Assembly: GCA_009909085.1 (NCBI GenBank)
Contig: JAAANX010000058.1
Location: 1 to 39,938, forward strand
Direction of reading: 5' to 3'
Source: Cyanobacteria bacterium GSL.Bin1
Lineage (GTDB): Bacteria > Cyanobacteriota > Cyanobacteriia > Cyanobacteriales > Rubidibacteraceae
DNA length: 39,938 bases
Part shown: positions 17,024 through 24,548 of the stretch, piece by piece
How the letters are laid out: every line of letters starts with the position of its first letter
Numbering within the stretch: position 1 is the stretch's first letter
Notes under the pieces: model-generated
The model's database searches: none
Told to the model about the DNA's origin: nothing
The model's input: only the letters and a program-made list of their open reading frames with translations
Translations under genes and position numbers: made by a program

Positions 17024-17497
17024 ATGAGGTTAAACAATATGTCTCAAGAGAAGAAAAACACTTGGTTGAAGAGAATTAATCAAGAGTGGTTACCTGAAAT
17101 CCTTGCTCTCATTATTTTGATTATTGGTGCTATTTATTTTATTCTACCTGTTCGATTAAAATCTAATTTATTCACGTCCTTCCAAGCCTTGTTTTCAGGA
17201 ACTTTCAAAATTCTAGAATGGTTATTTACTCCCTCAACTATTCTCGGGACAATTATCATTATTGCAGGGGCTTATTTTGTTATTAAACGCCTACGTTACC
17301 ACTTAATTCGTCTGGCTAATCATCATCAAGTTTGTCCGGTTTGTCAGTCTAGAATTCATAAACGGCATCGCAAACAATACCAGCGTTTTTTAAGTTATAT
17401 CGTTCCCATTCGTCGCTATTCCTGTAGTAATTGTGGTTGGGATGGGCTGCGAGTTTCTAACCCCAGCAATCAGGGTTTAAGGAAGAAGAAGAATTGA
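17024..17497 (+). CDS. Small membrane protein with C-terminal zinc ribbon
   Basis: The protein has 157 residues. Two hydrophobic segments (about residues 26-46, EILALIILIIGAIYFILPV, and 70-90, STILGTIIIIAGAYFVI) precede a basic stretch. A cytoplasmic zinc ribbon follows, made of CPVC near residue 105 and CSNC near residue 136. An alternative start is the ATG five codons later (MSQEKKNTWLKR). I do not recognise the family. Membrane-tethered zinc ribbons are often adaptors or sensors, but nothing here shows the partner. Confidence 0.75.
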   Translation: MRLNNMSQEKKNTWLKRINQEWLPEILALIILIIGAIYFILPVRLKSNLFTSFQALFSGTFKILEWLFTPSTILGTIIIIAGAYFVIKRLRYHLIRLANHHQVCPVCQSRIHKRHRKQYQRFLSYIVPIRRYSCSNCGWDGLRVSNPSNQGLRKKKN

Positions 17498-17561
17498 AAA
17501 TAAAAAGAAACTATGCTACCTTCTAAAATCTAGATAGTAAACCCAATATAATTAGCGACAA

Positions 17562-17915
17562 ATGCAACCTTCTTCTCAATTAACCCTTAATCTTGATCAA
17601 GGTTCAATTCGATTTAATTTTAGCCCAGAAGCAGCACAAGAATTGAAACAAGCGTTATCTGAACTGATGGAAAAATTTAAGGTGACAACGCAAGCTGTCA
17701 ATGCTGGCAATAAACCCCGACCGCAACCTCCTAGTGAATATCGCCACACCGGAGACGTTTTTTTAGAGGTATTTTGTAATCCCAATATCTATCCAACACC
17801 CTTTGCTGCTAAAGTCTTAGTAACGGTTCGAGATGAGCGAATCCGCCTCACGACAGAAGCCGAACTGACGCGCGTGGTTGAAGATGTGACTGAGTATCTA
17901 GAACAGCAGGGATAA
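17562..17915 (+). CDS. Conserved hypothetical protein upstream of phasin-like gene
   Basis: This soluble 117-residue protein has a helical N-terminal part (SPEAAQELKQALSELMEKF), a Pro-rich linker (NKPRPQPPSEYRHTGDVF) and a C-terminal alpha/beta part ending in RVVEDVTEYLEQQG. There is no signal peptide or membrane segment. The function is not recognised. The next gene starts two bases after the stop, so the two are one transcription unit and probably work together. Confidence 0.7.
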   Translation: MQPSSQLTLNLDQGSIRFNFSPEAAQELKQALSELMEKFKVTTQAVNAGNKPRPQPPSEYRHTGDVFLEVFCNPNIYPTPFAAKVLVTVRDERIRLTTEAELTRVVEDVTEYLEQQG

Positions 17916-17917
17916 AA

Positions 17918-18313
17918 ATGGAGAACAATCAAAATCAAGTTTTAAAAGTGGTTGAACAAGGCTTTCACATTACCCTTGGTGCAATTTCTGTTGCCACTGA
18001 AACACTGCAAAATGAGCAAAAACGGATGCAGCTCGTTTCGGAATTAAGTCAAGAACTTAACCAGCGTGCCCAAGAATGGGAAGAAAAAGGAGAAACAACA
18101 GCCACTGAAGCCCGTCATTTTATTGAAAACTTAGTCAATCAAGGCGCTCAACAAGACACTTCCTCATCCTCAAGTCGAACCACTCAAGCAACGAGCGCCA
18201 GTAATGGTACGACACCAGCAGAACCCGCTCGTGATGATTTTCCAGCGCGGTTGCAAGCTTTAACTGATGAAGTAACGACACTCCGGGAAGAAATGGCTCA
18301 ATTTCGTTCCTAG
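17918..18313 (+). CDS. Phasin-like coiled-coil protein
   Basis: The protein has 131 residues. Residues 5-75 form one amphipathic helix (VVEQGFHITLGAISVATETLQNEQKR) of the sort seen in phasins and granule-associated proteins. A low-complexity Ser/Thr/Ala linker follows, then a second short coiled coil (LQALTDEVTTLREEMAQF). That helix-linker-leucine-heptad build resembles PhaF-type proteins, but no polyhydroxyalkanoate genes lie nearby, so binding to a granule or membrane surface is inferred. A strong bidirectional hairpin follows. Confidence 0.6.
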   Translation: MENNQNQVLKVVEQGFHITLGAISVATETLQNEQKRMQLVSELSQELNQRAQEWEEKGETTATEARHFIENLVNQGAQQDTSSSSSRTTQATSASNGTTPAEPARDDFPARLQALTDEVTTLREEMAQFRS

Positions 18314-18325
18314 ATATTGCCTTTT

Positions 18326-18367
18326 AAAATCAAACCGCCTCTAACCAATTGCAGAGGCGGCTGATTT
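18326..18367. terminator. Bidirectional terminator between phasin-like gene and psbU
   Basis: CCGCCTCT (18335-18342) pairs perfectly with AGAGGCGG (18353-18360). An outer AAAATCA/TGATTTT adds seven more pairs, giving A-rich and T-rich flanks on both sides. The genes on either side converge on it. Confidence 0.8.
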
Positions 18368-18406
18368 TCAGTATCAGTTCATAATCAGATTAGACAGTAA
18401 CGGAGA

Positions 18407-18835
18407 TTAATAACCTCCGTAAACGCCATTGTTAATCCGATCATCTCCTTCCACAAATGCTGCTTCTGGATCAGTGACAACAAATTGGTCTAAATTTTCT
18501 TCTAAACGCTCTTTTTGGCGTTCACTTAAATCAGGAATTTGTAAAACATCTTCTACCTTCTCGTAAGGAGAATTTTCGATGATTTTGCGAGCGAGAGTGG
18601 GATAAAACCCTCTCAAGTCCCGAAATGCCTGAATATTCGTGTTATTGAGGTCAATTTTATTGCCAATTTGTTGTAATTTTTGATCGGCATCATTGCGGAT
18701 TTCAGCCAGCACAGAAATGCTCGATACATTAATTTGATTCGTATTCAGAGCCCAAGCTGAAGCTTGCCCCACACCAAATATTAAACTGATACTAAATAGT
18801 ACAAACAGCAGTAGTGATCCTAACTTTCGCATCAT
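18407..18835 (-). CDS. psbU: PsbU, photosystem II 12 kDa extrinsic protein
   Basis: PsbU sits on the lumen side of cyanobacterial photosystem II and stabilises the oxygen-evolving cluster. The precursor has a signal peptide (residues 1 to about 28, [26 protein letters not shown]). The mature helix-hairpin-helix domain follows: [26 protein letters not shown] and [21 protein letters not shown]. The length of 142 matches the family. A tandem TTCTAGAA element lies about 46 bases upstream of its start and may be its operator. Confidence 0.95.
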   Translation of the reverse strand: MMRKLGSLLLFVLFSISLIFGVGQASAWALNTNQINVSSISVLAEIRNDADQKLQQIGNKIDLNNTNIQAFRDLRGFYPTLARKIIENSPYEKVEDVLQIPDLSERQKERLEENLDQFVVTDPEAAFVEGDDRINNGVYGGY

Positions 18836-18880
18836 TATTTTCTCCTCGAGCGCGATCCTTAAGCCAATAATCGCAGCAAA

Positions 18881-18902
18881 TTCTAGAATACAGCTTCTAG
18901 AA
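18881..18902. promoter_or_regulatory. Tandem palindrome TTCTAGAA-N6-TTCTAGAA, candidate operator
   Basis: Two identical perfect 8-bp palindromes stand 14 bp apart centre to centre (TTCTAGAA, TACAGC, TTCTAGAA). Their immediate flanks also mirror (A before, T after). The site lies in the psbU/peroxiredoxin divergent spacer, 46 bp from the psbU start and about 175 bp from the peroxiredoxin start. It looks like a dimer-of-dimers protein-binding site. No known cyanobacterial regulator consensus fits exactly. Confidence 0.4.
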
Positions 18903-19076
18903 TTAACTGCAGCTTTTGCTTGCTATTTTCTCATCTTATGTGACTGGGAACAATTCGCCCTCTCTTTAGAGGCTAATTTTTAAGAAAGAACGAAATCCCG
19001 AGCGGAAAACTGGTCTTTAACGGTAAAATTTTAAACTGCACAGTGTTGATAGTATGTTGCGGAGGATAATAAATTT

Positions 19077-19712
19077 ATGGCACTACAACTTGGTGATGTT
19101 GTTCCTGATTTTAAACAGCAATCGAGTATGGGGGAAATCTCCTTCCATGAATGGGCAGGAGATAGCTGGGTGATTTTATTTTCTCACCCAGCGGATTATA
19201 CTCCGGTTTGCACAACCGAATTAGGGGAAGTGGCTCGCCTCAAGCCTGAGTTTGATAAGCGCAACGTCAAAGTGTTGGCGTTAAGTGTGGATGATGCAGA
19301 GTCTCATCAAGGCTGGATTAACGATATCAATGAAACGCAATCCTGTTCTGTGAATTATCCCATTTTGGCAGACGGCGATCGCAAAGTGTCTGATCTTTAT
19401 GGAATGATTCATCCGAATTCCCTGAATAATCTTACTGTCCGCTCAGTTTTCGTGATTGATCCTCAGAAAAAACTGCGTTTGACCTTAACGTATCCCGCGA
19501 GCACTGGTCGTAACTTCCCAGAATTACTGAGAGTGATAGATTCTTTACAGCTGACGGATAATTATCAAGTGGCGACGCCTGTGAACTGGAAAGAAGGAGA
19601 TGATGTGGTGGTTGTTCCGTCAATTCCCACAGAAGAAGCGAAAAAGAAATTCCCGAAAGGAGTGACTGAAGTTAAGCCCTATCTGCGCATGACGCCTCAA
19701 CCGGATAAATAA
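19077..19712 (+). CDS. 1-Cys peroxiredoxin (Prx6 type)
   Basis: This enzyme reduces hydrogen peroxide and alkyl peroxides. The peroxidatic cysteine lies in HPADYTPVCTTELG near residue 47. There is no C-terminal resolving Cys in the 2-Cys position, and the long C-terminal domain (VNWKEGDDVVVVPSIP, AKKKFPKGVTEVKPYLR) is the Prx6/1-Cys hallmark. The length of 211 is normal. A GGAGG ribosome-binding site precedes the ATG by ten bases. It is a single gene closed by a strong terminator. Confidence 0.95.
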   Translation: MALQLGDVVPDFKQQSSMGEISFHEWAGDSWVILFSHPADYTPVCTTELGEVARLKPEFDKRNVKVLALSVDDAESHQGWINDINETQSCSVNYPILADGDRKVSDLYGMIHPNSLNNLTVRSVFVIDPQKKLRLTLTYPASTGRNFPELLRVIDSLQLTDNYQVATPVNWKEGDDVVVVPSIPTEEAKKKFPKGVTEVKPYLRMTPQPDK

Positions 19713-19731
19713 TTAACCGACGCGTTGAGAG

Positions 19732-19756
19732 AGCGGGCAAATTGCCCGCTTTTTTT
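19732..19756 (+). terminator. Intrinsic terminator of the peroxiredoxin gene
   Basis: AGCGGGCA pairs with TGCCCGCT around a three-base loop, followed by a run of T residues. It is a textbook intrinsic terminator, 20 bases after the stop. Confidence 0.92.
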
Positions 19757-19767
19757 GATCATTGAGT

Positions 19768-20460
19768 TTAGTTTTCTTCGGTTTGCGCAGCAGCAGCGGC
19801 GGCTAAAACGGGAGATTCTTGTGTGTGAGGGCTATGGAGGATTTCCTGAGCATGGGATTTTTGACAAGCCACCATAGTTTTGACGTGCTCTTGTTCATCA
19901 TCGCGAATGGCAACAAAGACATCGTAGAGGTTGTTGATGTCCGGACGACGTTCTTCGGGAGCGCGATCTGATTGGAATTCATCAAACATATAGAGATCGC
20001 CATCGCGGTAGTACTTCACCGCAATTTCTGGGGCGGGCTGTTGTTTTAAGGCTTCTTCCTGGGCTTGTAAGAAAGTGTCGTAGGTATGATAGGCATGACC
20101 TTCGACCAGTTCCATAAAGCGATAGGCAGAACGGGGAGAGAGCAAATACATGACAACAACAACCCAATAGTAGATTAAGGCAGCAGTGCGAGCAAGCGTA
20201 CGGTCATACCATTGATCGCCGCCACCGAGGGCTTCCATGATGAGCAGATGGTGTAATTCATTCCAAGACTCTGCAAAGTGAACTTTTAGCCAATCGACTC
20301 GTCGCCACCAACCGAGCGTTTCATAGAGGTGGAGCACAGAGAGATAAGAAAAGTAAGGGACGCGAGCGACTGTTTCTAAGACATAGAAGCGAGGATAGGC
20401 GCGATCGCGATAAACTGTGTTGATGACAAACACCAAAATGCTGACCAGTAAACGAATCAT
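19768..20460 (-). CDS. Alternative oxidase of plastid terminal oxidase (PTOX) type
   Basis: PTOX is a diiron quinol oxidase that relieves over-reduction of the plastoquinone pool by reducing oxygen to water at the thylakoid membrane. The diiron ligands are visible: Glu29 in LETVARVPY, Glu68 and His71 in ESWNELHH, Glu in ELVEGHAYHTY, and the final DDEQEHVKTM. Two hydrophobic helices (around residues 35-50 and 90-110) fit the monotopic membrane fold. The ATG at 20460 (MIRLLVSILVFVINTVYRD) has an AGGAG upstream and is preferred to a GTG 17 codons earlier. The C-terminal Ala-rich tail is specific to this protein. High light or micro-oxic use is an inference. Confidence 0.94.
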   Translation of the reverse strand: MIRLLVSILVFVINTVYRDRAYPRFYVLETVARVPYFSYLSVLHLYETLGWWRRVDWLKVHFAESWNELHHLLIMEALGGGDQWYDRTLARTAALIYYWVVVVMYLLSPRSAYRFMELVEGHAYHTYDTFLQAQEEALKQQPAPEIAVKYYRDGDLYMFDEFQSDRAPEERRPDINNLYDVFVAIRDDEQEHVKTMVACQKSHAQEILHSPHTQESPVLAAAAAAQTEEN

Positions 20461-20684
20461 AAAACGTGTTGTTCTCCTGAAACAAGTTAAGAGGTTTCGT
20501 CTGCTTTGCACTTAACATTAGATAAGAGGTTGCAAAACAAAAGATTGAGCTTTTTTGAGCCTGTATTTAGTATAAGAAAATTACGGGTTTTTCTTGGGAG
20601 TTATTCTGCACATTTAAGGTTTTCTTAAGCTAATAAAAAAGTATCAATAAGCATTAAATAAAATTAACTTTAACGAAGTTTAGT

Positions 20685-21986
20685 ATGATTTCTGCAATTA
20701 AAAATTTACTTTGGATTGTTTGCCTCAGCTTAAGCTTATTTTTAAGCAGTTGTACAGCTTTGAATTCGTCTTCCCAAACTCAAAATGTCACCCAGTTAAC
20801 CCTTTGGCATGGCATTAATCCCCCATCCAATCGGGAAGTTTTTCAAGACTTAGTGGATCAGTTTAATGAGAGTCATGAACAACTGCAAATTGATGCGATT
20901 TATATTGGTCAACCCGACGGACAACTCCCGAAAATTTTAACGGCCGTTGTCGGTGAAGTTCCTCCGGATATGCTGTGGTTTGTTCCCCAATTAACGGGTC
21001 AACTGGTGGAATTAGGAGCCATTCGCCCCTTAAATGATTGGTTGGATCAATCGCCGTTAAAAGAAGAAATTGATCCGGTTTTATTTGCCAGTATGGAACT
21101 TGATGATCAGATTTGGTCAATTCCCTTTGCCACCAATAATGCCGGGATTTTTTATCGTCCGTCTTTATTTGCCAAGGCGGGGATTGAAACAATCCCTCAA
21201 ACCTGGGAAGAGTTGGAAGCAGCAGCAGCGAAACTGACGCAAGATTTTGATGAAGATGGTTTAGTTGATCAATATGGGCTGTTTTTATCCTTGGGAAAAG
21301 GAGAGTGGACCGTTTTTACTTGGTTACCGTTTGTATATAGTGCCACTGGGGAATTATTAACCAATAATCAGCAACCTAATTTAGTCAATGAAGGAACCAT
21401 TTCTGCCTTAGAATTGGGTTCGGAATTAGTGCAAAATAACTGGGCAATGTTATCAGCACCAGAACGGGGTTATGAATTGGACAATTTCTTATCAGGACGG
21501 GCTGCCATGCAAGTAACAGGACCTTGGACTCTCGGACAACTCAGTCAAACTGATATTGATTATGATGTGTTTCCTTTTCCCAAAAAAGAGCAACAGTCGG
21601 CAGTCGTTGGGGGAGAAAATTTATTTGTCTTCAAAACGAACCCAGAACGAGAAAAAGCCTGCTTTGAATTTTTAGAATATGTTCTCAGTGAGCCCTTTCA
21701 AACGGAGTGGGCGTTGCGAACCGGCTATTTACCGATTAATCTTAAATCCCAACAAAGTGAAGCGTATCAGCAGTTCGTCGCAGAAAATCCCGTCTTAAAC
21801 GTCTTTTTAGAACAAATGGAGGTGGCAAAAGTACGTCCCATTATTCCGAATTATACTCGCTTGTCTGAAAATTTTGGTCGCGCGATCGAAGCCAGTTTAC
21901 TCGGCAAAAAAGAACCGAAAGCGGCTTTGCAAGAATCACAACGGCGGTTAGAGTTAGTCTTTGAAGGTGCAACTCACGAACGCTAA
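20685..21986 (+). CDS. Extracellular sugar-type solute-binding lipoprotein of an ABC importer
   Basis: The protein has 433 residues with a lipoprotein signal peptide, lipobox FLSSC and lipidated Cys23. The mature part is a family 1 (UgpB/MalE-like) binding protein: VTQLTLWHGINPPSNREVF, FNESH, PPDMLWFVPQ, an aromatic-rich ligand region and GRAAMQVTGPWTLGQL near residue 265. Substrates of this family are sugars, polyols or glycerol phosphates. In salt-tolerant cyanobacteria compatible-solute uptake (glucosylglycerol, trehalose) is one role, but the substrate cannot be told from sequence. No permease or ATPase genes are adjacent; an LD-carboxypeptidase gene follows within six bases. Confidence 0.9.
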   Translation: MISAIKNLLWIVCLSLSLFLSSCTALNSSSQTQNVTQLTLWHGINPPSNREVFQDLVDQFNESHEQLQIDAIYIGQPDGQLPKILTAVVGEVPPDMLWFVPQLTGQLVELGAIRPLNDWLDQSPLKEEIDPVLFASMELDDQIWSIPFATNNAGIFYRPSLFAKAGIETIPQTWEELEAAAAKLTQDFDEDGLVDQYGLFLSLGKGEWTVFTWLPFVYSATGELLTNNQQPNLVNEGTISALELGSELVQNNWAMLSAPERGYELDNFLSGRAAMQVTGPWTLGQLSQTDIDYDVFPFPKKEQQSAVVGGENLFVFKTNPEREKACFEFLEYVLSEPFQTEWALRTGYLPINLKSQQSEAYQQFVAENPVLNVFLEQMEVAKVRPIIPNYTRLSENFGRAIEASLLGKKEPKAALQESQRRLELVFEGATHER

Positions 21987-21991
21987 TCGAT

Positions 21992-22882
21992 ATGACCCCA
22001 CTTCTCCATCCTCCTCTTCTCCAAACTGGTGATACTGTTGCTGTGCTTTCTCCGAGTGGTGCTTTAAAAGAAAAAGAACAATTTGAAAAAGGGTTAACCA
22101 TTTGGCGCAGTCGGTATAACATCCAGTTGATTTCTCCCTACGAACAACAGGGCTACCTCGCCGGAAGCGATGAACACCGGCGTCAGGTTTTATCCGAAGC
22201 ATGGACAAATCCAGAGTATAAAGCGATTATTTGCAGCCGCGGCGGGTATGGCAGTATGCGCTTACTGGAAAAATGGTCTTGGGAACTCTCAGTGACACCA
22301 AAGTGGTTAATTGGCTTTTCGGATGTGACAGCGTTGCTATGGAGTTTTTACAATCAGGGGATTATGGGGTTACACGCGCCAGTTTTAACAACGTTAGCAC
22401 AAGAACCGAATTGGTCTGTTGAACGCTTGTTTGGCTATCTTGAACAGAAAAAACTTTCTCCTTTGCAAGGAAAGGGTTGGGGTGGCGGAAGCGTTACCGG
22501 ACGGTTACTCCCTGCCAATTTAACTGTAGCAACCCATGTATTGGGAACACCGTTACAACCTTGTTTCGACGGCGTCATTCTTGCCCTAGAAGATGTTACC
22601 GAAGCCCCCTATCGCATTGACAGAATGCTCACCCAATGGCGATTATCTGGAATTTTTGACAAAGTTGGCGGGTTAGCACTGGGGCGGTTCAGCCGTTGTG
22701 AAGCTCCAACCGGAAGTGTCAGTTGGACGGTTGAGGAAGTTTTGCGCGATCGCGCTACTGACTTAAACTGTCCCATTGTCTCGAATTTACCCTTTGGACA
22801 TGATGGGGCAAATGCTGCTTTACCCGTTGGGGAAATGATGACATTAGATGGAGATCGCGGAGAACTGAGTGCTGCTTTCTAA
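21992..22882 (+). CDS. LD-carboxypeptidase (peptidase family S66, LdcA/MccF)
   Basis: S66 enzymes cleave the terminal D-Ala from murein tetrapeptides during recycling, or hydrolyse microcin C-like compounds. The serine nucleophile is Ser110 in LIGFSDVTAL. The acid lies in the LALEDVTEAPYRIDR segment (about residue 200) and the base is His270 in PFGHDGANAALPVGE. The length of 296 is normal. It follows the binding protein by five bases, which suggests uptake and processing of a peptide-sugar ligand, perhaps a muropeptide. The last ~125 bases of the gene exist a second time about 0.9 kb downstream, beginning in both copies at a HIP1 octamer. Confidence 0.93.
   Translation: MTPLLHPPLLQTGDTVAVLSPSGALKEKEQFEKGLTIWRSRYNIQLISPYEQQGYLAGSDEHRRQVLSEAWTNPEYKAIICSRGGYGSMRLLEKWSWELSVTPKWLIGFSDVTALLWSFYNQGIMGLHAPVLTTLAQEPNWSVERLFGYLEQKKLSPLQGKGWGGGSVTGRLLPANLTVATHVLGTPLQPCFDGVILALEDVTEAPYRIDRMLTQWRLSGIFDKVGGLALGRFSRCEAPTGSVSWTVEEVLRDRATDLNCPIVSNLPFGHDGANAALPVGEMMTLDGDRGELSAAF
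22744..22869 (+). repeat. Direct repeat copy A: 3' end of the LD-carboxypeptidase gene
   Basis: This segment starts at GCGCGATCGCGC and matches 23656-23780 in the same orientation with roughly nine of ten bases identical, including a 41-base perfect stretch. Together the two copies bound a cassette holding two minus-strand genes. Confidence 0.85.
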
Positions 22883-22900
22883 AGATAGAGTAATTTACTT

Positions 22901-23173
22901 TTACGAGGGAGAGAATGGATAAGTAGAGCTAAGAAAATTTTGGCGACTTAAACGGTGAACAGGTCTGTTTTCTTTCTCTGACCAATGCTGAGCTATTTTC
23001 TCATTCTCTTGATCTACCCACTTGTCTCCTGTAGAAGGAAGCGCGATCGCGCCATCGGGGATGTCAGAAACTTTTTCAGGATGATCCATCAACTCTTCTA
23101 AGTGGTCGAAGGCTGCCTTGATATTAGCTTCAGCTAGTTGACGACGTTGCTCAGTTGTATAATTCATTTTCAT
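22901..23173 (-). CDS. Small acidic protein, DUF5647-like, second gene of a pair
   Basis: This 90-residue protein has a helical N-terminus (QRRQLAEANIKAAFDHLEELMDHPEKV) followed by IPDGAIALPSTGDKWVDQENEKIAQ. The pattern ELxxHPE...IPDGA resembles the DUF5647 group, a small protein group often found in gene pairs. The match is from memory and moderate. Its start overlaps the end of the upstream gene by 23 bases, so it is translationally coupled. The function is unknown; a toxin-antitoxin-type role is possible but unproven. Confidence 0.55.
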   Translation of the reverse strand: MKMNYTTEQRRQLAEANIKAAFDHLEELMDHPEKVSDIPDGAIALPSTGDKWVDQENEKIAQHWSEKENRPVHRLSRQNFLSSTYPFSPS

Positions 23174-23486
23174 ATCGTGCTCTTTCCGCTTCCCAATGAT
23201 CTAATAAATATTGGCGAGCAGCTTTCATATTGATCTTATTATCTTCTTGGTCAAGAAGCCACTTTTTCTGGGTTGTCCCATTAGGATGGTAAATATCCAA
23301 GTGAGGCGCACCATCAAAATTATCAGATCTAATGACTTGCGTCCAACGACCAACTGCTTCAAACCAACATTCTAACTGGATTGCATAAGTCGGGCGCTCT
23401 GGATTGTGAGAGGTATTAATTCGAACCCGCAGTCGATCACGGTCTGTAAGATCGTAAAGATACTCTTTGTTAAGATTATCTGCCAT
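23151..23486 (-). CDS. Small protein, DUF7718-like, first gene of a pair
   Basis: This 111-residue soluble, beta-rich protein contains RLRVRINTSHNPERPTYA, FEAVGRWTQVIRSDN and GAPHLDIYHPNGTTQK. The order W-x-x-V-x-R-x-D followed by PHxDxxHPxG recalls the DUF7718 group of uncharacterised proteins. It is the 5' member of the overlapping pair. The pair sits on the strand opposite to its neighbours and is bounded by the duplicated LD-carboxypeptidase end, which suggests it arrived as a unit. Confidence 0.55.
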   Translation of the reverse strand: MADNLNKEYLYDLTDRDRLRVRINTSHNPERPTYAIQLECWFEAVGRWTQVIRSDNFDGAPHLDIYHPNGTTQKKWLLDQEDNKINMKAARQYLLDHWEAERARYENELYN

Positions 23487-23655
23487 AGGAAACGATGCAA
23501 TATTGAATTATCGATGTATCAGTCCGAGTTTCACCTAAAGATAGGGAAGAGAAGTAACCGGATTTTCCCCAATTGTTATCGATACAGAAGATACTTAGTG
23601 GGTCAAAGTCATTACCTAGCTGAACAGACTTCATACTATTTCACCGACCTAAGTA

Positions 23656-23800
23656 GCGCGATCGCGCGGCAGACTTAAATTGTCCGATTGTTTCTAATTT
23701 ACCTTTTGGACATGATGGGGCGAATGCTGCTTTACCCGTTGGGGAAATGATGACATTAGATGGTGAGCAAGGAGAACTTCGTTGTTATTCCTCAATATGA
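23656..23800 (+). pseudogene. Direct repeat copy B: fragment of an LD-carboxypeptidase gene 3' end
   Basis: Read in the carboxypeptidase frame from 23657, it gives RDRAADLNCPIVSNLPFGHD then GANAALPVGEMMTLDG, nearly identical to the intact protein. It then ends in an unrelated tail and stop. Most base differences from copy A are silent, which points to divergence under selection in another genome before arrival, not to decay of a recent tandem copy. It has no start or N-terminal two thirds. The remaining part of the 23487-23823 spacer, upstream of 23656, shows nothing I recognise. Confidence 0.8.
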
Positions 23801-23823
23801 AGAAAAGACATCCGTTATGATCA

Positions 23824-24183
23824 ATGATAGAAATCTTTCTTGACGACTCATCTACTGTGTTAACGGCTAAACTAAGTGACCGATTAGGAGTCAGTTACGA
23901 AACACTATCTAACTTTTGCCGACGTTGGGAAATTGCCGAACTTGCTTTTTTTGGCTCAATTCTACGCGACGATTTTCGCCCTAACAGTGACGTTGATATT
24001 TTAGTGACGTTTACCCCAAACGGAGATGCAAAACGTAATTTATTTGATTTAATCAAGATGCAAAAACAATTAGAGCATTTATTACATCGAAACGTTGATT
24101 TAACTGAAAAAAAAGCAATCAAAAATCCCTATCTTCGCGCTGAAATTTTAAAAAATTACCAAATTTTTTATGTCAAAACCTAA
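23824..24183 (+). CDS. mntA: MntA-type minimal nucleotidyltransferase antitoxin
   Basis: MNT antitoxins neutralise HEPN toxins by adding AMP to a tyrosine near the toxin active site. The nucleotidyltransferase core is intact: GSILRDDFRPNSDVDILV, with Gly44-Ser45 and catalytic Asp56 and Asp58, then FDLIKMQKQLEHLLHRNVDLTEKKAI. The N-terminal 40 residues form a small helical extension with a DNA-binding look (LSDRLGVSYETLSNFCRRW). It overlaps the start of the hepT reading frame by 14 bases, the usual arrangement. Here the antitoxin is whole while the toxin frame is broken. Confidence 0.9.
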   Translation: MIEIFLDDSSTVLTAKLSDRLGVSYETLSNFCRRWEIAELAFFGSILRDDFRPNSDVDILVTFTPNGDAKRNLFDLIKMQKQLEHLLHRNVDLTEKKAIKNPYLRAEILKNYQIFYVKT

Positions 24184-24532
24184 CCGCGATCTAGCAGCTT
24201 TATGGGATATGATACAAGCCATTCATCACATTTAAGACTTTACCAATGGTCTTTCTTATGATGATTATGCTAAGAATTTAATGGTACAACGAGCAGTAGA
24301 AAGAGAATTAGAAATTTTGGGAGAAGCAGCAAGAAGACTATCTCCACAATTCTGCCAAACCCATTCTGATATTGATTGGTCGAGTATCATTGGTTTGCGT
24401 AATATTTTGGCTCACCGCTACGATGAGATTCGTTGTGATCGGATTTGGAATATTTTAACGACTCAGCTTTCTCCATTAATTCATCAATTAGAATCTGTCC
24501 AACCCCCTTTAGCAGACGATCAATCACCCTAA
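24170..24532 (+). pseudogene. hepT: HepT-type HEPN toxin gene with an in-frame stop at codon 22
   Basis: The frame starts MSKPNRDLAALWDMIQAIHH, typical of HepT (DUF86), then meets TAA at 24233-24235 where relatives have a sense codon. One change, CAA (Gln) to TAA, would explain it. After the stop the same frame continues without a shift to 24532 and contains the HEPN RNase motif LRNILAHRY (R-x4-H-x-Y). An internal ATG at 24281 could still give an 83-residue C-terminal piece holding the motif but lacking the first helix. The toxin is therefore probably inactive, unless the stop is read through. Confidence 0.85.
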
Positions 24533-24548
24533 AGAATACCGAAACTAA

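Noticed and set aside
20863-21192. 109-codon minus-strand frame inside the solute-binding protein gene
   Set aside because: It is antisense to a well-supported lipoprotein gene and has no motif or start signal of its own.
23406-23678. Open frame of 90 codons on the plus strand between the small gene pair and mntA
   Set aside because: It runs antisense to the start of the upstream minus-strand gene, has no recognisable composition or motif, and stops inside the carboxypeptidase fragment; it is most likely chance.
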